Notes: generated from the sequence alone by a model not told the origin. A DNA stretch of 64,000 nt from SHZI01 sp963802215 (GCA_963802215.1 CAWDHQ010000002.1:1-64000); one strand, 5' to 3'; positions 1 through 15,700 are shown, counted from the stretch's first letter. Numbers and translations are program-made.

Positions 1-2
1 TG

Positions 3-65
3 GAAGCGTTGGCGCCGGAGGCCTTCGCCCGTGTCGATGCGAAGTGGTCAAAACTGATTGGCTAG
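3..65 (+). CDS. 3' end of an unidentified coding region (partial)
   Basis: One frame is open from the window edge to a TAG at 63-65. It encodes a tail that ends in the residues VDAKWSKLIG. The fragment is too short to assign to a family. It may be the end of a neighbouring gene on the plus strand, convergent with the Rhs locus. Support is only an open frame with plausible codon use. Confidence 0.25.
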   Translation, partial: EALAPEAFARVDAKWSKLIG

Positions 66-117
66 CCGGTAATTGGGGACCCTCAGGGAGCCATCCTCTC
101 AAGAATCAGCTGGTCCG

Positions 118-330
118 AAAATCGCCTAGCAGGTCACCACCGTCGAGCCCGGGCCCGCCGGAATGTGATGCCGCAACTCGACGACCTTGCCCCGGGTGAC
201 CTTCTCCAGAAGTCCGCCGATGTAGACCGTGGTCTCCGTGGTGCCCCCGTAGTTCGCCACCTGCCGCCAGCGGGCCCGGTCCGGGGTGTAGAAGAACTAG
301 TTCTACGGGGTGCCGAGATTGACAACCCTG
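118..330 (-). pseudogene. Decayed third copy of the Rhs core (remnant)
   Basis: The minus strand encodes about 55 residues (FFYTPDRARWRQVANYGG onward to IPAGPGSTVV). These align with the core segment of the two Rhs copies downstream in the window, with scattered substitutions. Upstream in the same frame there are two TAG stops around 296-305, and the frame ends at TAG soon after the homology. There is no start codon and no tip. It begins just after the stop of the lipoprotein gene at 339. It therefore occupies the same place relative to that immunity gene as the silent cassette does relative to the first one, and is probably the scar of an older, displaced cassette. Confidence 0.75.
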
Positions 331-338
331 GTCTATCT

Positions 339-710
339 CTATTTGCTTTCGAGCTGCTCCACCTCTGCGCGGCTCAGCGGCTTGATTCCATTGGCTTGAA
401 TATTCCAAATCACTCGCCACGGATCGGGCACGGAATTTCGCATGTCCAGAATTGCTTGCTTGTCGAGGTCATGAAGCCGCTGGCCTCCGGACAACACAAC
501 GACACGCTCAAGGTCGCCCTTCGGATGCATGAAGCCTAGCTCTTCGCCAGGCCGGAAAGTCCCTTCGGCGGGAGGCTCGCCTTCAAAGTTTGCCCGCACG
601 GTAATCGGAGTCGCAAGCCCATTGCGCAGGACGAGTGGATAGCCAGGATCGCAGCCGGCTGTGCCGGCGAGCAACGTCATTCCCAACACGATTCTCGTGA
701 TTGCCGTCAT
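339..710 (-). CDS. Small lipoprotein, putative immunity protein of the silent Rhs tip
   Basis: This encodes 123 residues. The N terminus is hydrophobic and is followed by a lipobox-like TAGC, with Cys about residue 20, which predicts lipidation and a periplasmic or outer-membrane location. I chose the ATG at 710-708 because it overlaps the TGA of the upstream Rhs tip (707-709) as ATGA, exactly as in the other tip-immunity pair. In-frame GTG codons at 722 and 719 are alternatives. I recognise no family. The immunity role is inferred from position alone: it lies directly 3' of an Rhs tip and is followed by another Rhs fragment. Confidence 0.6.
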   Translation of the reverse strand: MTAITRIVLGMTLLAGTAGCDPGYPLVLRNGLATPITVRANFEGEPPAEGTFRPGEELGFMHPKGDLERVVVLSGGQRLHDLDKQAILDMRNSVPDPWRVIWNIQANGIKPLSRAEVEQLESK

Positions 711-2182
711 GGCGGCCACCACCCGCCACCGCCGGCATAGTCATTGGCTGCTCTCTCAAATGGATTCGTCGCACTGACCCCGCCCGAAAGGAGGTACGCC
801 GGCAGAAACAAGGGTCCGAGCACCTGATACTGATGAGTGTGTGCCTCCTCGTGACGGCCGACATTCAAGAAGCGAGCATCGCCGTATAGATTCCGAAACT
901 GCCCGGGCGCCCACCCGCCGGCATAGATGATCGAATTGCCTAGCGTCAGGGCCCCTTCGCCCCACGGGTAGCTTTCAAACTGGAGGGCATTGTTGCCGAA
1001 TGAAATGGAGGTGCCGAACGGCAGACCAGCCAGGCCAACGGCTGTGCCGATGACCGTGTTTGGTATCGTCCAGACCTTGCCGACGACGCTCAATCCCCCC
1101 GCAATAATGTCCCACGGGCCATCGTCGTACTTGGTTATCGAGGCAAGCCAGGCATCGATGTCCCCCGACAGTAGTGCTGCACTTTGCTCTTTCTCGTCCC
1201 TGTCATTCAGCCAAGCACCATAGGCCTGCAGCCTCGCCCAATTCTCATCTTCATGAGCAATCCGCGCCAGTTCGCTGTTGTTGATCATCGCCTGCACGCT
1301 GTTGCCCGCCGAGACCACCCCCGCCACCTTATGGGTAATTTCCGACACATCGACCGCGTTGTTGCAGGCGTCACTGCCGGCCCGGCAGCCGGTGGCCCAG
1401 GTGCTGAAGGACCGCTGGAAGCCGCTGATCGCCCCGTTCAGGTCCGAGAGGGCGCTGTCCGTGGGCAACTCGATCGAGGGGAAGCCGCCATCGGCCAGCA
1501 GATTGCCCCAGTAGCCACTCGGGTCCGTGGCACTCAGCGGCCGGTTGCTGACGTAGCTGTACGGATTCAGCGACTGCGGATTAGCCAGGTCCCCCCCATA
1601 CACCGGGTCCGCCGACATAAACCGCCCCAGCGTCGGATCGTAGACCCGCCCGTTCATGTGGATGGCACCGACGTTGTCCAGGTGCTCGTGGCCGGTAAAC
1701 CCGTCCCGGCCGGTGGCGGTGATCTGGGCCCAGTCGGCCGTGGACGGCACGTCGTTCCAGGCCGCCCCCCGGCGCTTCCCGAAGGCCCCGAAGCTCAGGT
1801 TCACCAGGGTGGCCCCGCTGCTGTCCATGGTCACCGTCCCCGAGCCCAGGTGGTCGGTCGTGGTGTAGTAGGTCGAGACCGTGTCATTGCTGCGCCGGGT
1901 GTAGACCACCGTCGAACCGGGGCCGGCCGGAATCTTGTGCCGGAACTCGACGAGGTTGCCCCGGGTGACCTTCTCCAGCAGCCCGCCGATGTAGATCGTG
2001 GTCTCGGTGGTGCCGCCGTAGTTCGCCACCTGCTTCCAGCGTGACCGGTCCGGGGTGTACCAGAACTGGCTGGCATTGGCCGGGCCGAGATTGATCACCT
2101 GGGGCAGGTTGTAGGAGGTCCAGGACACCGCGCTGCCGCTGCCGTTCTTCGAGTAGCGCACGGTCTGGTTGCCGTTGGCGGT
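707..2182 (-). pseudogene. Silent orphan Rhs cassette: core fragment plus alternative toxin tip
   Basis: The frame is open from 2182 to a TGA at 707-709 but has a TGA at 2185-2183 just upstream and no credible start, so it is probably not expressed by itself. The first ~180 residues are Rhs core, identical in DNA to the end of the large rhs gene, up to NGRVYDPTLGRFMSADPVY and a DPSG boundary motif. The following ~290 residues are a different tip. Near the C terminus it has HEEAH (an HExxH motif) followed by NPFE about 30 residues later, which suggests a zincin-like metallopeptidase. The family is Rhs/polymorphic toxin. The role as a reservoir tip is inferred from the architecture. Confidence 0.75.
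1640..2180 (-). repeat. 541-bp direct repeat of the Rhs core, copy B (silent cassette)
   Basis: The sequence matches 3366-3906 base for base where compared, at a constant offset of 1,726 bp. Translations in several frames are identical between the copies. Homology continues at lower identity to about 1530. At the upstream edge, 2181-2192 carries a 12-base scrap that matches the parent gene near 4101-4115 (the DALNR codons), which shows that about 195 bp of core were deleted when this cassette formed. Confidence 0.9.
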
Positions 2183-2190
2183 TCAGCGCG

Positions 2191-2543
2191 TCACGGAAAG
2201 GCAAGTCTCGATATCACGATCTGGTTCCCCTTCATCAGAATTCGTACGGTCGTCTTGTCTTGATGGCTAAGGTGGGCTTCACATTGATACCCAACCCGCT
2301 GAGAAGCGGGGCACTGCGCCCTAACGCTCTCGCCCTCAGCATCCGATACGACTCTCGACCATCGCTGCTCCAATGCGCCGTCTCCGACTACGAATTCATA
2401 GTGATACCAACTGACTGGGAATTCGATATGGGCCTCTCGTTGCAAAATCGCAGACGGTCGAAGTATGTGATTCTGCACGGTAATCCATAGCCCGACGAGC
2501 GCCCCCGCGCCGACGATTGCGGCAACTATGTATAGGGGGCCCT

Positions 2544-2547
<4 letters not shown>
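2191..2547 (-). CDS. Small membrane protein, putative immunity protein of the expressed Rhs tip
   Basis: This encodes 118 residues with one strongly hydrophobic segment near residues 4-24 (YIVAAIVGAGALVGLWITV) and a soluble C-terminal domain with two Cys. The ATG at 2547-2545 overlaps the TGA of the large rhs gene as ATGA, with GAGGGG as a ribosome-binding site inside the last rhs codons, so translation is coupled. An upstream in-frame start at 2580 is less likely. The gene ends exactly where the duplicated core of the silent cassette begins. No known family was recognised. Immunity is inferred from its position directly after a polymorphic tip. Confidence 0.65.
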
Positions 2548-8500
<5,953 letters not shown>

Positions 8501-8509
<9 letters not shown>

Positions 8510-8528
8510 GACCTCATGATCCCACCTC
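8501..8528 (-). promoter_or_regulatory. Two alternative translation starts in different frames, each with a Shine-Dalgarno site
   Basis: ATG at 8503-8501 has GAGG at 8515-8512, with an 8-nt gap. ATG at 8517-8515 has GAGG at 8528-8525, with a 7-nt gap. The two starts are in different frames relative to the CT tract, so different repeat numbers would select different N termini (MRSS-(LS)n or MRSCACAA-(LS)n). Both continue into the same hydrophobic core and an A-x-A-like cleavage region. Confidence 0.55.
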
Positions 8529-8616
8529 ACGACAACCGAAGCGTCACCGGGCTCCGAACCGATTGCGCTTCGAATCTACTCCAAGCTCGCGACGAGCGAT
8601 ACCCCCAACCGGAGCG

Positions 8617-9600
8617 TCACGGCACGGTCGTCGTCGGCGCACGCAACAACTCCAGATACCCCCCGGTCCAGGAATTCGCCTGGCCCTCGGGCGCCTGCAA
8701 CGCCGATGGGCCCGCGTCAACGCGGTACTCCGTGGTCCAGTAGCCGCGCGCCGCCAACACCCGACCCTGGGCGTCGGTTGACACTTCGAGCAGCAGGTTG
8801 TCGAGCCCCGAGCGCCCGCCCCACAGGGCCACGCCGCGCGCGCACTCCGCGCCATCGCTGGTGTCGGCACAGTGGTAGCCGTCGATCACGGCGCGGGTGG
8901 GCGCCCCCACGTTCCCAGCCAACGCCGGGCTGGCGGCCACGCCGACCGCGGCCGGGGCCGCCCACACGCCCGCGGCCCATTGGCCGTCGGTAGTGAGCGG
9001 CGCACCCGCGCTGGGGAAGCAGTCTTGCGGGTCGTTCCGCAGGCACAGCCGCACCGGAAAGCCTTGCTGGCCCAGCACGTAGTCGAAGCCGCCCGCATCG
9101 TTGCGGCGAGCGGCACTGACCGCGGTTTCCGCCAGAGTGTGGGTAATGGCCAACCAGGACTCCACCGCGCGCCGGGGCTTGGCGTTGGCATCGGTGCGCG
9201 TGGTCAGGCGGCGTGCCGCGGGTCCGACCGTGAACACGCCGCTCAAGGTGTCATCGGTCCCCGCTGCGGTACCCCGAGTGTGAACGGTGAGCGTGGCCGA
9301 CAGCGCCGGCGCGCGCCGGTCGTCGCTGTCGGTGGCCGCCGCCGAGGGCAGGGCGTTCGGGCTGCCGCGCGGGTAGTAGACCGCATTGACGGTCGGTCCC
9401 ACCCACGGCATGGGCGGGTCGAGGCCCGTCGCGCGCTGATAGCCGCAGTCGACCCGGTAATAAAACCGCGAGACGTGCAGGCAGCCGTTCTCCTGCGGGC
9501 GGTTGAAGGTGCCCGCCAGGACCGTCGTGACGGCGCGCGGGGCGGCGTGCAATGGCACGCTCAGCATTGCCAGCAGCAATGCGGTGACCGGGTTGCGCAT
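8617..9600 (-). CDS. Secreted hypothetical protein
   Basis: This encodes 327 residues from the ATG at 9600-9598. The first ~20 residues form a Sec signal peptide (MRNPVTALLLAMLSVPLHA, cleavage before APRA). An in-frame extension to 9675 lacks a signal and was not used. The mature part has Cys pairs but no motif I recognise and no membrane segment. It lies upstream of, and in the same direction as, the large rhs gene, with about 100 bp between them, and is divergent from the small secreted genes starting at 9705. Function is unknown. Confidence 0.65.
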   Translation of the reverse strand: MRNPVTALLLAMLSVPLHAAPRAVTTVLAGTFNRPQENGCLHVSRFYYRVDCGYQRATGLDPPMPWVGPTVNAVYYPRGSPNALPSAAATDSDDRRAPALSATLTVHTRGTAAGTDDTLSGVFTVGPAARRLTTRTDANAKPRRAVESWLAITHTLAETAVSAARRNDAGGFDYVLGQQGFPVRLCLRNDPQDCFPSAGAPLTTDGQWAAGVWAAPAAVGVAASPALAGNVGAPTRAVIDGYHCADTSDGAECARGVALWGGRSGLDNLLLEVSTDAQGRVLAARGYWTTEYRVDAGPSALQAPEGQANSWTGGYLELLRAPTTTVP

Positions 9601-9704
9601 GGCTTGACAGTGTCCCGCCGACGGGCTTAGCGTCAAGTCCCGAGGACCGATCACGCTGTCGACCGTCGCCCCCACTGACCGCCATCACGCGGAGGACGGA
9701 TCCC

Positions 9705-10058
9705 ATGTGGAAGACCTTGGCCAGCACGGTGCTGACGACCGGACTGCTCACCCTGGCCGCCCCGATGGCGTTGGCCGCCGAGGGCCATTGCACCTACCGC
9801 CAGCTGGCACCCAAGCTGCGCACCTGGCATCGGGTCTGCCAGATGCCCGCGACGCCGCAAACCTGCCGGGAACTGGCGTCCGAGCAGAAGGAACGGGTTG
9901 AGTACGGCGAGGGTGATTGCCCCGCCAAGGGCGCCATCGAGCTGTGCGTGATCGGCACCAGCAAGCTGTACTTTTACCAGGGCGATGCGCAGGACCTGGT
10001 CAAGGGTTGCGAGATGATGCACGGCGCGACGCGGCCGGACTTGATACCGAAGACATAA
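9705..10058 (+). CDS. Small secreted Cys-containing hypothetical protein
   Basis: This encodes 117 residues. A signal peptide spans about residues 1-24 (ending APMALA, then AEGHC). The mature chain of about 93 residues has six Cys, consistent with disulfides in the periplasm. No family is recognised. It is first in a plus-strand run with the next three genes: gaps are 27 bp, 0 bp and 5 bp, so it is probably co-transcribed with the DUF411 and GH3 genes. Confidence 0.6.
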   Translation: MWKTLASTVLTTGLLTLAAPMALAAEGHCTYRQLAPKLRTWHRVCQMPATPQTCRELASEQKERVEYGEGDCPAKGAIELCVIGTSKLYFYQGDAQDLVKGCEMMHGATRPDLIPKT

Positions 10059-10085
10059 CACCAAGGCTTCTGCTGGAGACAACTG

Positions 10086-10367
10086 ATGACCCTGACCGTC
10101 CCCCGATTGCTGACCGTCATGGCGCTCTCGGCGGTCGTCATGGCCTTCACGTTCCTGGCCCGGTGCAGTGGCGAGCGCGCCGACGAGCCACCGGCGGCGG
10201 AGCAGACCAACGCCGCGCCGCCACCGGATCCGGTCGTGTTGAAGCCCACGCGTCCCGACCCGACCGCCGCCGTGATCGGCGGGGTGTCGGCCGGAATGGC
10301 CTCGGACGCGGGCGCGGCGGTCGCGGCCGCCGCGGAGGCGAGCGCCGCTGACACTGCGAACCGCTGA
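10086..10367 (+). CDS. Short membrane-anchored or lipoprotein-like low-complexity protein
   Basis: This encodes 93 residues. The N terminus is hydrophobic (residues ~8-25) and ends LARC, which could be an atypical lipobox or a simple anchor. The rest is Ala/Pro-rich with no predicted fold. The TGA stop at 10365-10367 directly abuts the ATG of the next gene. Function is unknown. The main support is operon position and a tidy signal-like start. Confidence 0.45.
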   Translation: MTLTVPRLLTVMALSAVVMAFTFLARCSGERADEPPAAEQTNAAPPPDPVVLKPTRPDPTAAVIGGVSAGMASDAGAAVAAAAEASAADTANR

Positions 10368-10898
10368 ATGCGTGTACCCGCCCGCCGCGTCGGCCTGTGC
10401 CTGCCAGCACTCGCGGCCGCGATTCTCTGGCCACTGGCCCTGCAGGCCGACCCGGACGCGGCGCCAACGGTCCCGCGGCCCGGGATTCAGGTCTTCAAAT
10501 TGCCCACCTGCGGCTGCTGCCGCACCTGGGTGAAGTACCTTGAGGCGGCCGGCTTTCCAGTCACTGTCACCGACACCACCGGGATGTTCGCCATTCGCGA
10601 CCAGCACGGCGTGCCGCCGGCACTGGCCGGCTGCCACACGGCGCTGATTGACGGCTACCTCATCGAAGGGCACGTGTCGGTCGCGGAAATCGAACGTCTG
10701 CTCACGGAGCGGCCGGACATCCAAGGCCTGTTGGTGCCGGGCATGCCGAAGGGGTCGCCCGGCATGGAGGGTCCGGGCGCCGAGCGCTACGACGTCCTGG
10801 CGCTCGGCAAGGACGGTACGGTGTCGGTCTACGCCAGCCACGAGCCCCCGGCCACGGACCCCGCCCCGACGATGCCCCAGGCCCCTGACCCACAGTAA
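10368..10898 (+). CDS. DUF411 family protein (metal-related, periplasmic)
   Basis: This encodes 176 residues. After a signal peptide (to about residue 27) comes a thioredoxin-like DUF411 domain, with KLPTCGCCRTW at about residues 43-53, GVPPALAGCHTALIDGY, and a VPGMPKGSPGME segment typical of the family. DUF411 proteins are often found with copper or other metal-resistance genes, where the CGCC motif is thought to bind metal. Here no metal transporter is adjacent, so the partner is unknown. It starts immediately after the preceding stop codon. Confidence 0.8.
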   Translation: MRVPARRVGLCLPALAAAILWPLALQADPDAAPTVPRPGIQVFKLPTCGCCRTWVKYLEAAGFPVTVTDTTGMFAIRDQHGVPPALAGCHTALIDGYLIEGHVSVAEIERLLTERPDIQGLLVPGMPKGSPGMEGPGAERYDVLALGKDGTVSVYASHEPPATDPAPTMPQAPDPQ

Positions 10899-10903
10899 TC
10901 GCC

Positions 10904-12667
10904 GTGGCCGGCACCGCGACACCCGCCAGCTGGAGCACGCGCCTCCGGCTGGCGGCGTTCCACCTGGCTGCGGGATGGACCTTGAGGCGATTTGAACGTC
11001 AGCTCCGACGCGCCCCCGAGCGGAACGTCGAGACGCTGCGCAAGACCCTAACCCGGAATGCCGACAGCGCCTGGGGCCAGCACCACGGGTTTCACGCGCT
11101 GCTCGCGGCGCCCGATCTGCTCGCCGCCTGGCAGGCCCGGATACCCCTGACCACGTACGCCGACTACGAGCCATACATCGAGCGCATCGCGGCGGGCGAG
11201 CCCAGCGTGCTGACCACGGATCCCGTCCACATGCTGGCCGGAAGTTCCGGGACCACCGACCGACCGAAGCGCATTCCCCGCACGCGGCGGGCGCAGCGCC
11301 ACCACCTGACCCTTGTGGTGCTCGCCGAGCAGGCCGTCGTGGATCGCGACGTCCCCGGCGCGCGCAGCCCCCGCCGCGGCATCAACCTGATGAGTGGCTA
11401 CGCGCCGCCGGCGCCCGGGGCGAGCCGGGTGCCGGTGATGGCGGGTCCGAACGCCGGCATGACCCGCCTGCGTCGCCACATCCCCCTGCTGTGGTGCGCC
11501 CCGGAACCGGTCTACACGGTCGCCGACCCGCTGGCCGCGCTCTACCTCCACGCCCTGTTTGCGCTCCGGTACCCCGCCGCCCTGTACCTCCAGTCGCCGT
11601 TCGCTCCACAGATTGTCTCGTGGCTCGGTCTCCTGCTGACCCACCAGGCCGATCTTCTCCAGGACTTGCACGACGGAACGCTCGCCGCCGGGCTGTCCCT
11701 CACCGCCGAGGAACGCGCCGCCCTCGAGCCGTACCGGTGCCCGGACCCGGCCCGCGCGGCGGCGGTAGCCGCAGCCCTGGCGGATGGCCTCGCAGGGATC
11801 GTCCCGCGCCTGTGGCCGGATCTCCGCTACGTGCGCACCGTGACCTCCGGCAGCTTCACCCTGTCCCTGCCGCGCCTGCGCTGGCTGTGCGGGCCGGACG
11901 TGGTGATTCACTCGGGCTGCCACTCGTCGTCAGAAGGCGTGATCGGCATCAACCTCAAGGCCGACGGCAGTACCGACTACGTCCTGGCGGTCGGCGCTGC
12001 ATTCTTTGAGTTCATTCCCCTCGCCCTGGCCGACGCCGACCCGCCACCGACCGTGGCCCTGCAGGCTCTGGTGGTCGGCACCGAGTACGAAATCGTGCTC
12101 ACCAGTTCGGCCGGGCTGTACCGCTACCGGCTGGGCGACGTCATCCGCGTCACCGGCTGGCGGCAGGCCGCGCCCACCTTCCGGTTTCTCTACCGCCGCG
12201 GGACGGTCGTCAACCTGGTCGGCGAGAAAACCAGCGAGCAGCATACGGCCCAAGCGGTCAGCCGGGCCGTGTCCACCTGGCTCGACCACCCGGACCCGGT
12301 CCGCGACTACACCGTCAGTGCCACGATCGCCGAGGGTGTCGGTCGCTACACGTTCTACGTCGAACTCAACGCCTCCGTCCCGCCAGGCGACGGGCTCGAC
12401 GCCGAGGCTCTCCTCGACGCCTCACTGGGGGCCGTGAACCCTTACTACGACACCAGTGGCCGACGGCTCGGGCGGCTGGCGCCCGCCCGCCTGAACATCG
12501 TGCGCCCCGGCACTTTCGACACCCTCCTCGAACTGCAGCGCCAGCACGCCGCGCCCGCCACTGCCACCCAGGTCAAGGTTCCCCGCGTGGTCACCCGGCC
12601 GGAACAGGTCGCCTGGCTCGAATCGCGGGTGGTCGGCGTCCAACCCGGTCCACGGGCCGGGATCTAA
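10904..12667 (+). CDS. GH3 auxin-responsive promoter family protein (acyl-adenylating enzyme)
   Basis: This encodes 587 residues and starts at GTG 10904, five bases after the DUF411 gene. It carries GH3 hallmarks: an ATP-binding loop AGSSGTTDRPKRIP (about residue 108), TSGSF, HSGCHSSSEGVIGINL (about 330-345), YRYRLGDVIRVTG, and FLYRRGTVVNLVGEKTSE near the hinge. GH3 enzymes activate a carboxylate as an acyl-adenylate and usually pass it to an amine such as an amino acid. Plant members conjugate hormones. The substrates of bacterial members are mostly unknown. The length fits the family. Confidence 0.85.
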   Translation: MAGTATPASWSTRLRLAAFHLAAGWTLRRFERQLRRAPERNVETLRKTLTRNADSAWGQHHGFHALLAAPDLLAAWQARIPLTTYADYEPYIERIAAGEPSVLTTDPVHMLAGSSGTTDRPKRIPRTRRAQRHHLTLVVLAEQAVVDRDVPGARSPRRGINLMSGYAPPAPGASRVPVMAGPNAGMTRLRRHIPLLWCAPEPVYTVADPLAALYLHALFALRYPAALYLQSPFAPQIVSWLGLLLTHQADLLQDLHDGTLAAGLSLTAEERAALEPYRCPDPARAAAVAAALADGLAGIVPRLWPDLRYVRTVTSGSFTLSLPRLRWLCGPDVVIHSGCHSSSEGVIGINLKADGSTDYVLAVGAAFFEFIPLALADADPPPTVALQALVVGTEYEIVLTSSAGLYRYRLGDVIRVTGWRQAAPTFRFLYRRGTVVNLVGEKTSEQHTAQAVSRAVSTWLDHPDPVRDYTVSATIAEGVGRYTFYVELNASVPPGDGLDAEALLDASLGAVNPYYDTSGRRLGRLAPARLNIVRPGTFDTLLELQRQHAAPATATQVKVPRVVTRPEQVAWLESRVVGVQPGPRAGI

Positions 12668-12750
12668 GTCTGGCACGCCGCTCGAGGCGCTGCCCAGCAG
12701 GCAGGCCCCACTACTGCCGGCCGTTGCGAGACCTCCGATCCATCACGGGA

Positions 12751-15700
12751 TCATTGGGGAATGCGTTGACCGAATGAAGCCAAACGCCCCCCCTTCCTCG
12801 CCCGCCACCAGTCCAGCAGGTCGGCGAACAGCGAGTAGGCCGCCGGCACCGCGACCAGCGACAGCAGCGTCGAGGTCAGCAGGCCGCCGATCACCGAAGC
12901 GCCGAGGGGCGCCCTGAAGTTGCCGTCCGCACCCAGTCCGATCGCGACCGGCAGCATGCCGGCGGCCATGGCAATGGTCGTCATGATCACCGGCCGGGCT
13001 CGCTTGCGGCAGGCGACCATGATCGCGTCGTGGCGCGACAGGCCCTGGTCCCGTTCACCGATGATCGCGTAGTCCACGATCAGGATGGAGTTCTTGGTCG
13101 CGACGCCCGTGAGCAGGAGCAGGCCGATCAGTGACGGCAGCGACAGCGCGTAGCCGCTCAACAGCAGGCCGCCGAAGGCGCCCGCGCCGGCGAGGGGCAC
13201 GGCGCCAAGGATCACCAGCGGCTGGATGGCGCTGCGGAAGAGGAGCAGCAGCACCAGGTAAACGCTGACGATGCCCGCGAGCATGGCGAGGCCGAATCCA
13301 AGGAACATCTCGGCGAAGGCCTCTGCGTCGCCACTCGGTACGATGCGGACGCCGGGTGGCAGGTTGGTCACGGCGTCGGTCTTGCGCAGGGCAGCCGTCA
13401 CGTTGCCCAGCGGCTGGCCGTTCAACTCGGCCGAGATCTTGATGTTGCGCTCCCGGTTGAACCGCTCGATCTGCGCCGGACCACTGCCGTCGGTGATGGT
13501 CGCGACCGCCGAGAGCGGCACCGTGCCATTCCGCGACGGCACCCGGAGCAGGGACAGCAGCGCGGCATCGCTCAGCGAGCTGTCGGCGATCTGCACACGG
13601 ATCGGGATCTGCCGTTCCGCGAGATTCAGCTTGGCCAGGTTGCGGCGGAAGTCGCCACTGGTGGCGATCCGCGCGGCAGCGGCGATGTCCACGGTGGACA
13701 CGCCCAGGTCGGCCGCCCGCGCAGGATCCGGGGTGATCACGATCTCCGGATTCAGGAGGGACGCGGTGGACACGACGCTGCCGAGACCGGGCATCGCGCG
13801 GAGCGCAGCCTCGATGTTGCGGCCTGCCTCCGCGAGATGCAGGGAATCCTTGCCCGCGAGCACGACGTCCAGCCGGTCGCCGGGCGCCTGGGCGGCAAAG
13901 CTCACCCGCACGCCGGGCAGGTCCTTGAGGCGCTCCCGGACCTCCGTCTCCAGCTCCTGGATGTTGCGCTTCCGGTCGGCGGCAAACTCGAGGGTCAGCG
14001 CAGCCTTCCGCACGTCCGCCAGGCTCGCGGCGTCGTAACCGCCCAGGGACACAGCGCCGATCCGTGCGAACACGCTGTCGAGCTCGGGAATGTCCTGGAG
14101 CAGCGAGCCGCACCTGTTCGGCGGCGGCCACGGTGTCGCTCAGGCGGGCACCGGGGGGCAGGTTCACCAGCAAGTCGGTCCGCGACTGGTCGGACGCCGG
14201 CAGGAAGGTCGTGGGTATCAGCGGGATGATTGCAAGGGAGGCGACGAACGTACCGATTGCCAGGCCCATGGTGAGCCACCGGTGCCGGAGCGCCGCCCGG
14301 ACCCAGGACAGGTAGGCGGGCATCCAGCGGGGTTCCCGGCTGGCGACGTGGTTTTCCCGCATGAACCGGGCGGCCAGCATCGGCGTGAGCAGCCGCGCGA
14401 CCAGCAGGGAGAACAGAACCGCCGTGGCCGCGGTCCAGCCGAACTCCCGGAAGTACAGGCCGATCTCGCCGGGCATGAAGGCCACCGGGACGAAAACGGC
14501 GGCCAGGGTCGCCGACGTGGCGATCACCGCGATGCCGATCTCGTCCGCCGCATCGATGGCGGCCTGCCGCGGCGTCTTCCCCATGGCCCGGTGCTGGGCG
14601 ATGTTCTCGATCTCCACGATGGCATCGTCCACCAGCACGCCGATCACCACGGCAAAGGCCAGCAGGGACAGCAGGTTCAGGCTGTAGCCGAGCCAGCTCA
14701 TGACCGCGAAGGTGGGCAGCACGGAAAGCGGCAGCGCGAGTGCGGAGATCCAGGTGGCGCGCCAGTCGCGCAGGAAAAGCCAGACCACGAGAACCGCGAG
14801 CAACGCGCCTTCGATGAGCATCGTGACCGACGCATCGTAGGAAGACTTGGCGGCCTCGACCCCGGAGGCGACCTCGATGAAGCGAACGTCGGGATGCTCG
14901 GCTTCCAGCTGGGCGATTTTCCGGCGCACGGCCTCGCCGACCGCGACAGCACTGGTGTCCGCCGCGCGCTGGATCGATACGGAGACCACCGGCTTGCCAT
15001 TCAGCAACGCGACTTCCCGGGGCTCCGCCGTGCCGTCCGTGACGGTCGCCAGCGACGAGAGCCGCACGGAGCGGCCGTCGGGCAGGGAGATCGGATAGTT
15101 CGCCAGGTCGGCGGCCGTGCGGACGGTCGCCACGGTGCGGACCGACTGCTCGGATCCACCCACGGTGGTCCGCCCACCGGACAGTTCAACCTGCAATCGG
15201 GCCAGCTGGGCGGACACGGTGCCCGCGGTCAGGCCAAAGGCCTGCAGGGAATCCGGGCGGAGGTCCACGCGCACCTCCCGGTCCACGCCACCGGTGCGCT
15301 GCACCTGGCCGACCCCGGAGACACTGAAGAGCGCCTTGCGGACGGTGTCGTCCACGAACCAGCTGAGCTCGTCCGGTTCCATCCGGTCCGACTGCACCGC
15401 ATAGCCCAGCAGCGTCGGGCCGAACAGTGACAGGCGGGCGATGACGGGCTCCTCGATGTCCTGGGGCAGCTCCGCACGGATGCGCTCCACCGCGTCCTTC
15501 ACGTCCTGGAGCGCGCGGTCCATGTCCTGGCCCAGGTCGAAGATGATCCGGGTCTTCGACACGCCCTCACTGACATTGGAAGTGAGCTTGTCGATGTTGG
15601 CGAGCGAGGCCACGGCGTCCTCGACCCGGCGCGTCACGTCGGTCTCGAGCTGGCTGGGGTTGGCGCCCGGAAGGTTGACCGTCACCGTGACCTCGGGAGT

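Noticed and set aside
286..304. Palindrome around GAACTAGTTC in the third Rhs remnant, as a recombination site
   Set aside because: Only the 10-bp core is symmetric, and it lies in decayed coding sequence with no partner copy.
14090..15430. 446-codon plus-strand frame opposite the RND pump
   Set aside because: The pump frame has clear RND motifs. The opposite frame is His/Gln/Arg-rich with no family features, as expected for an antisense shadow.
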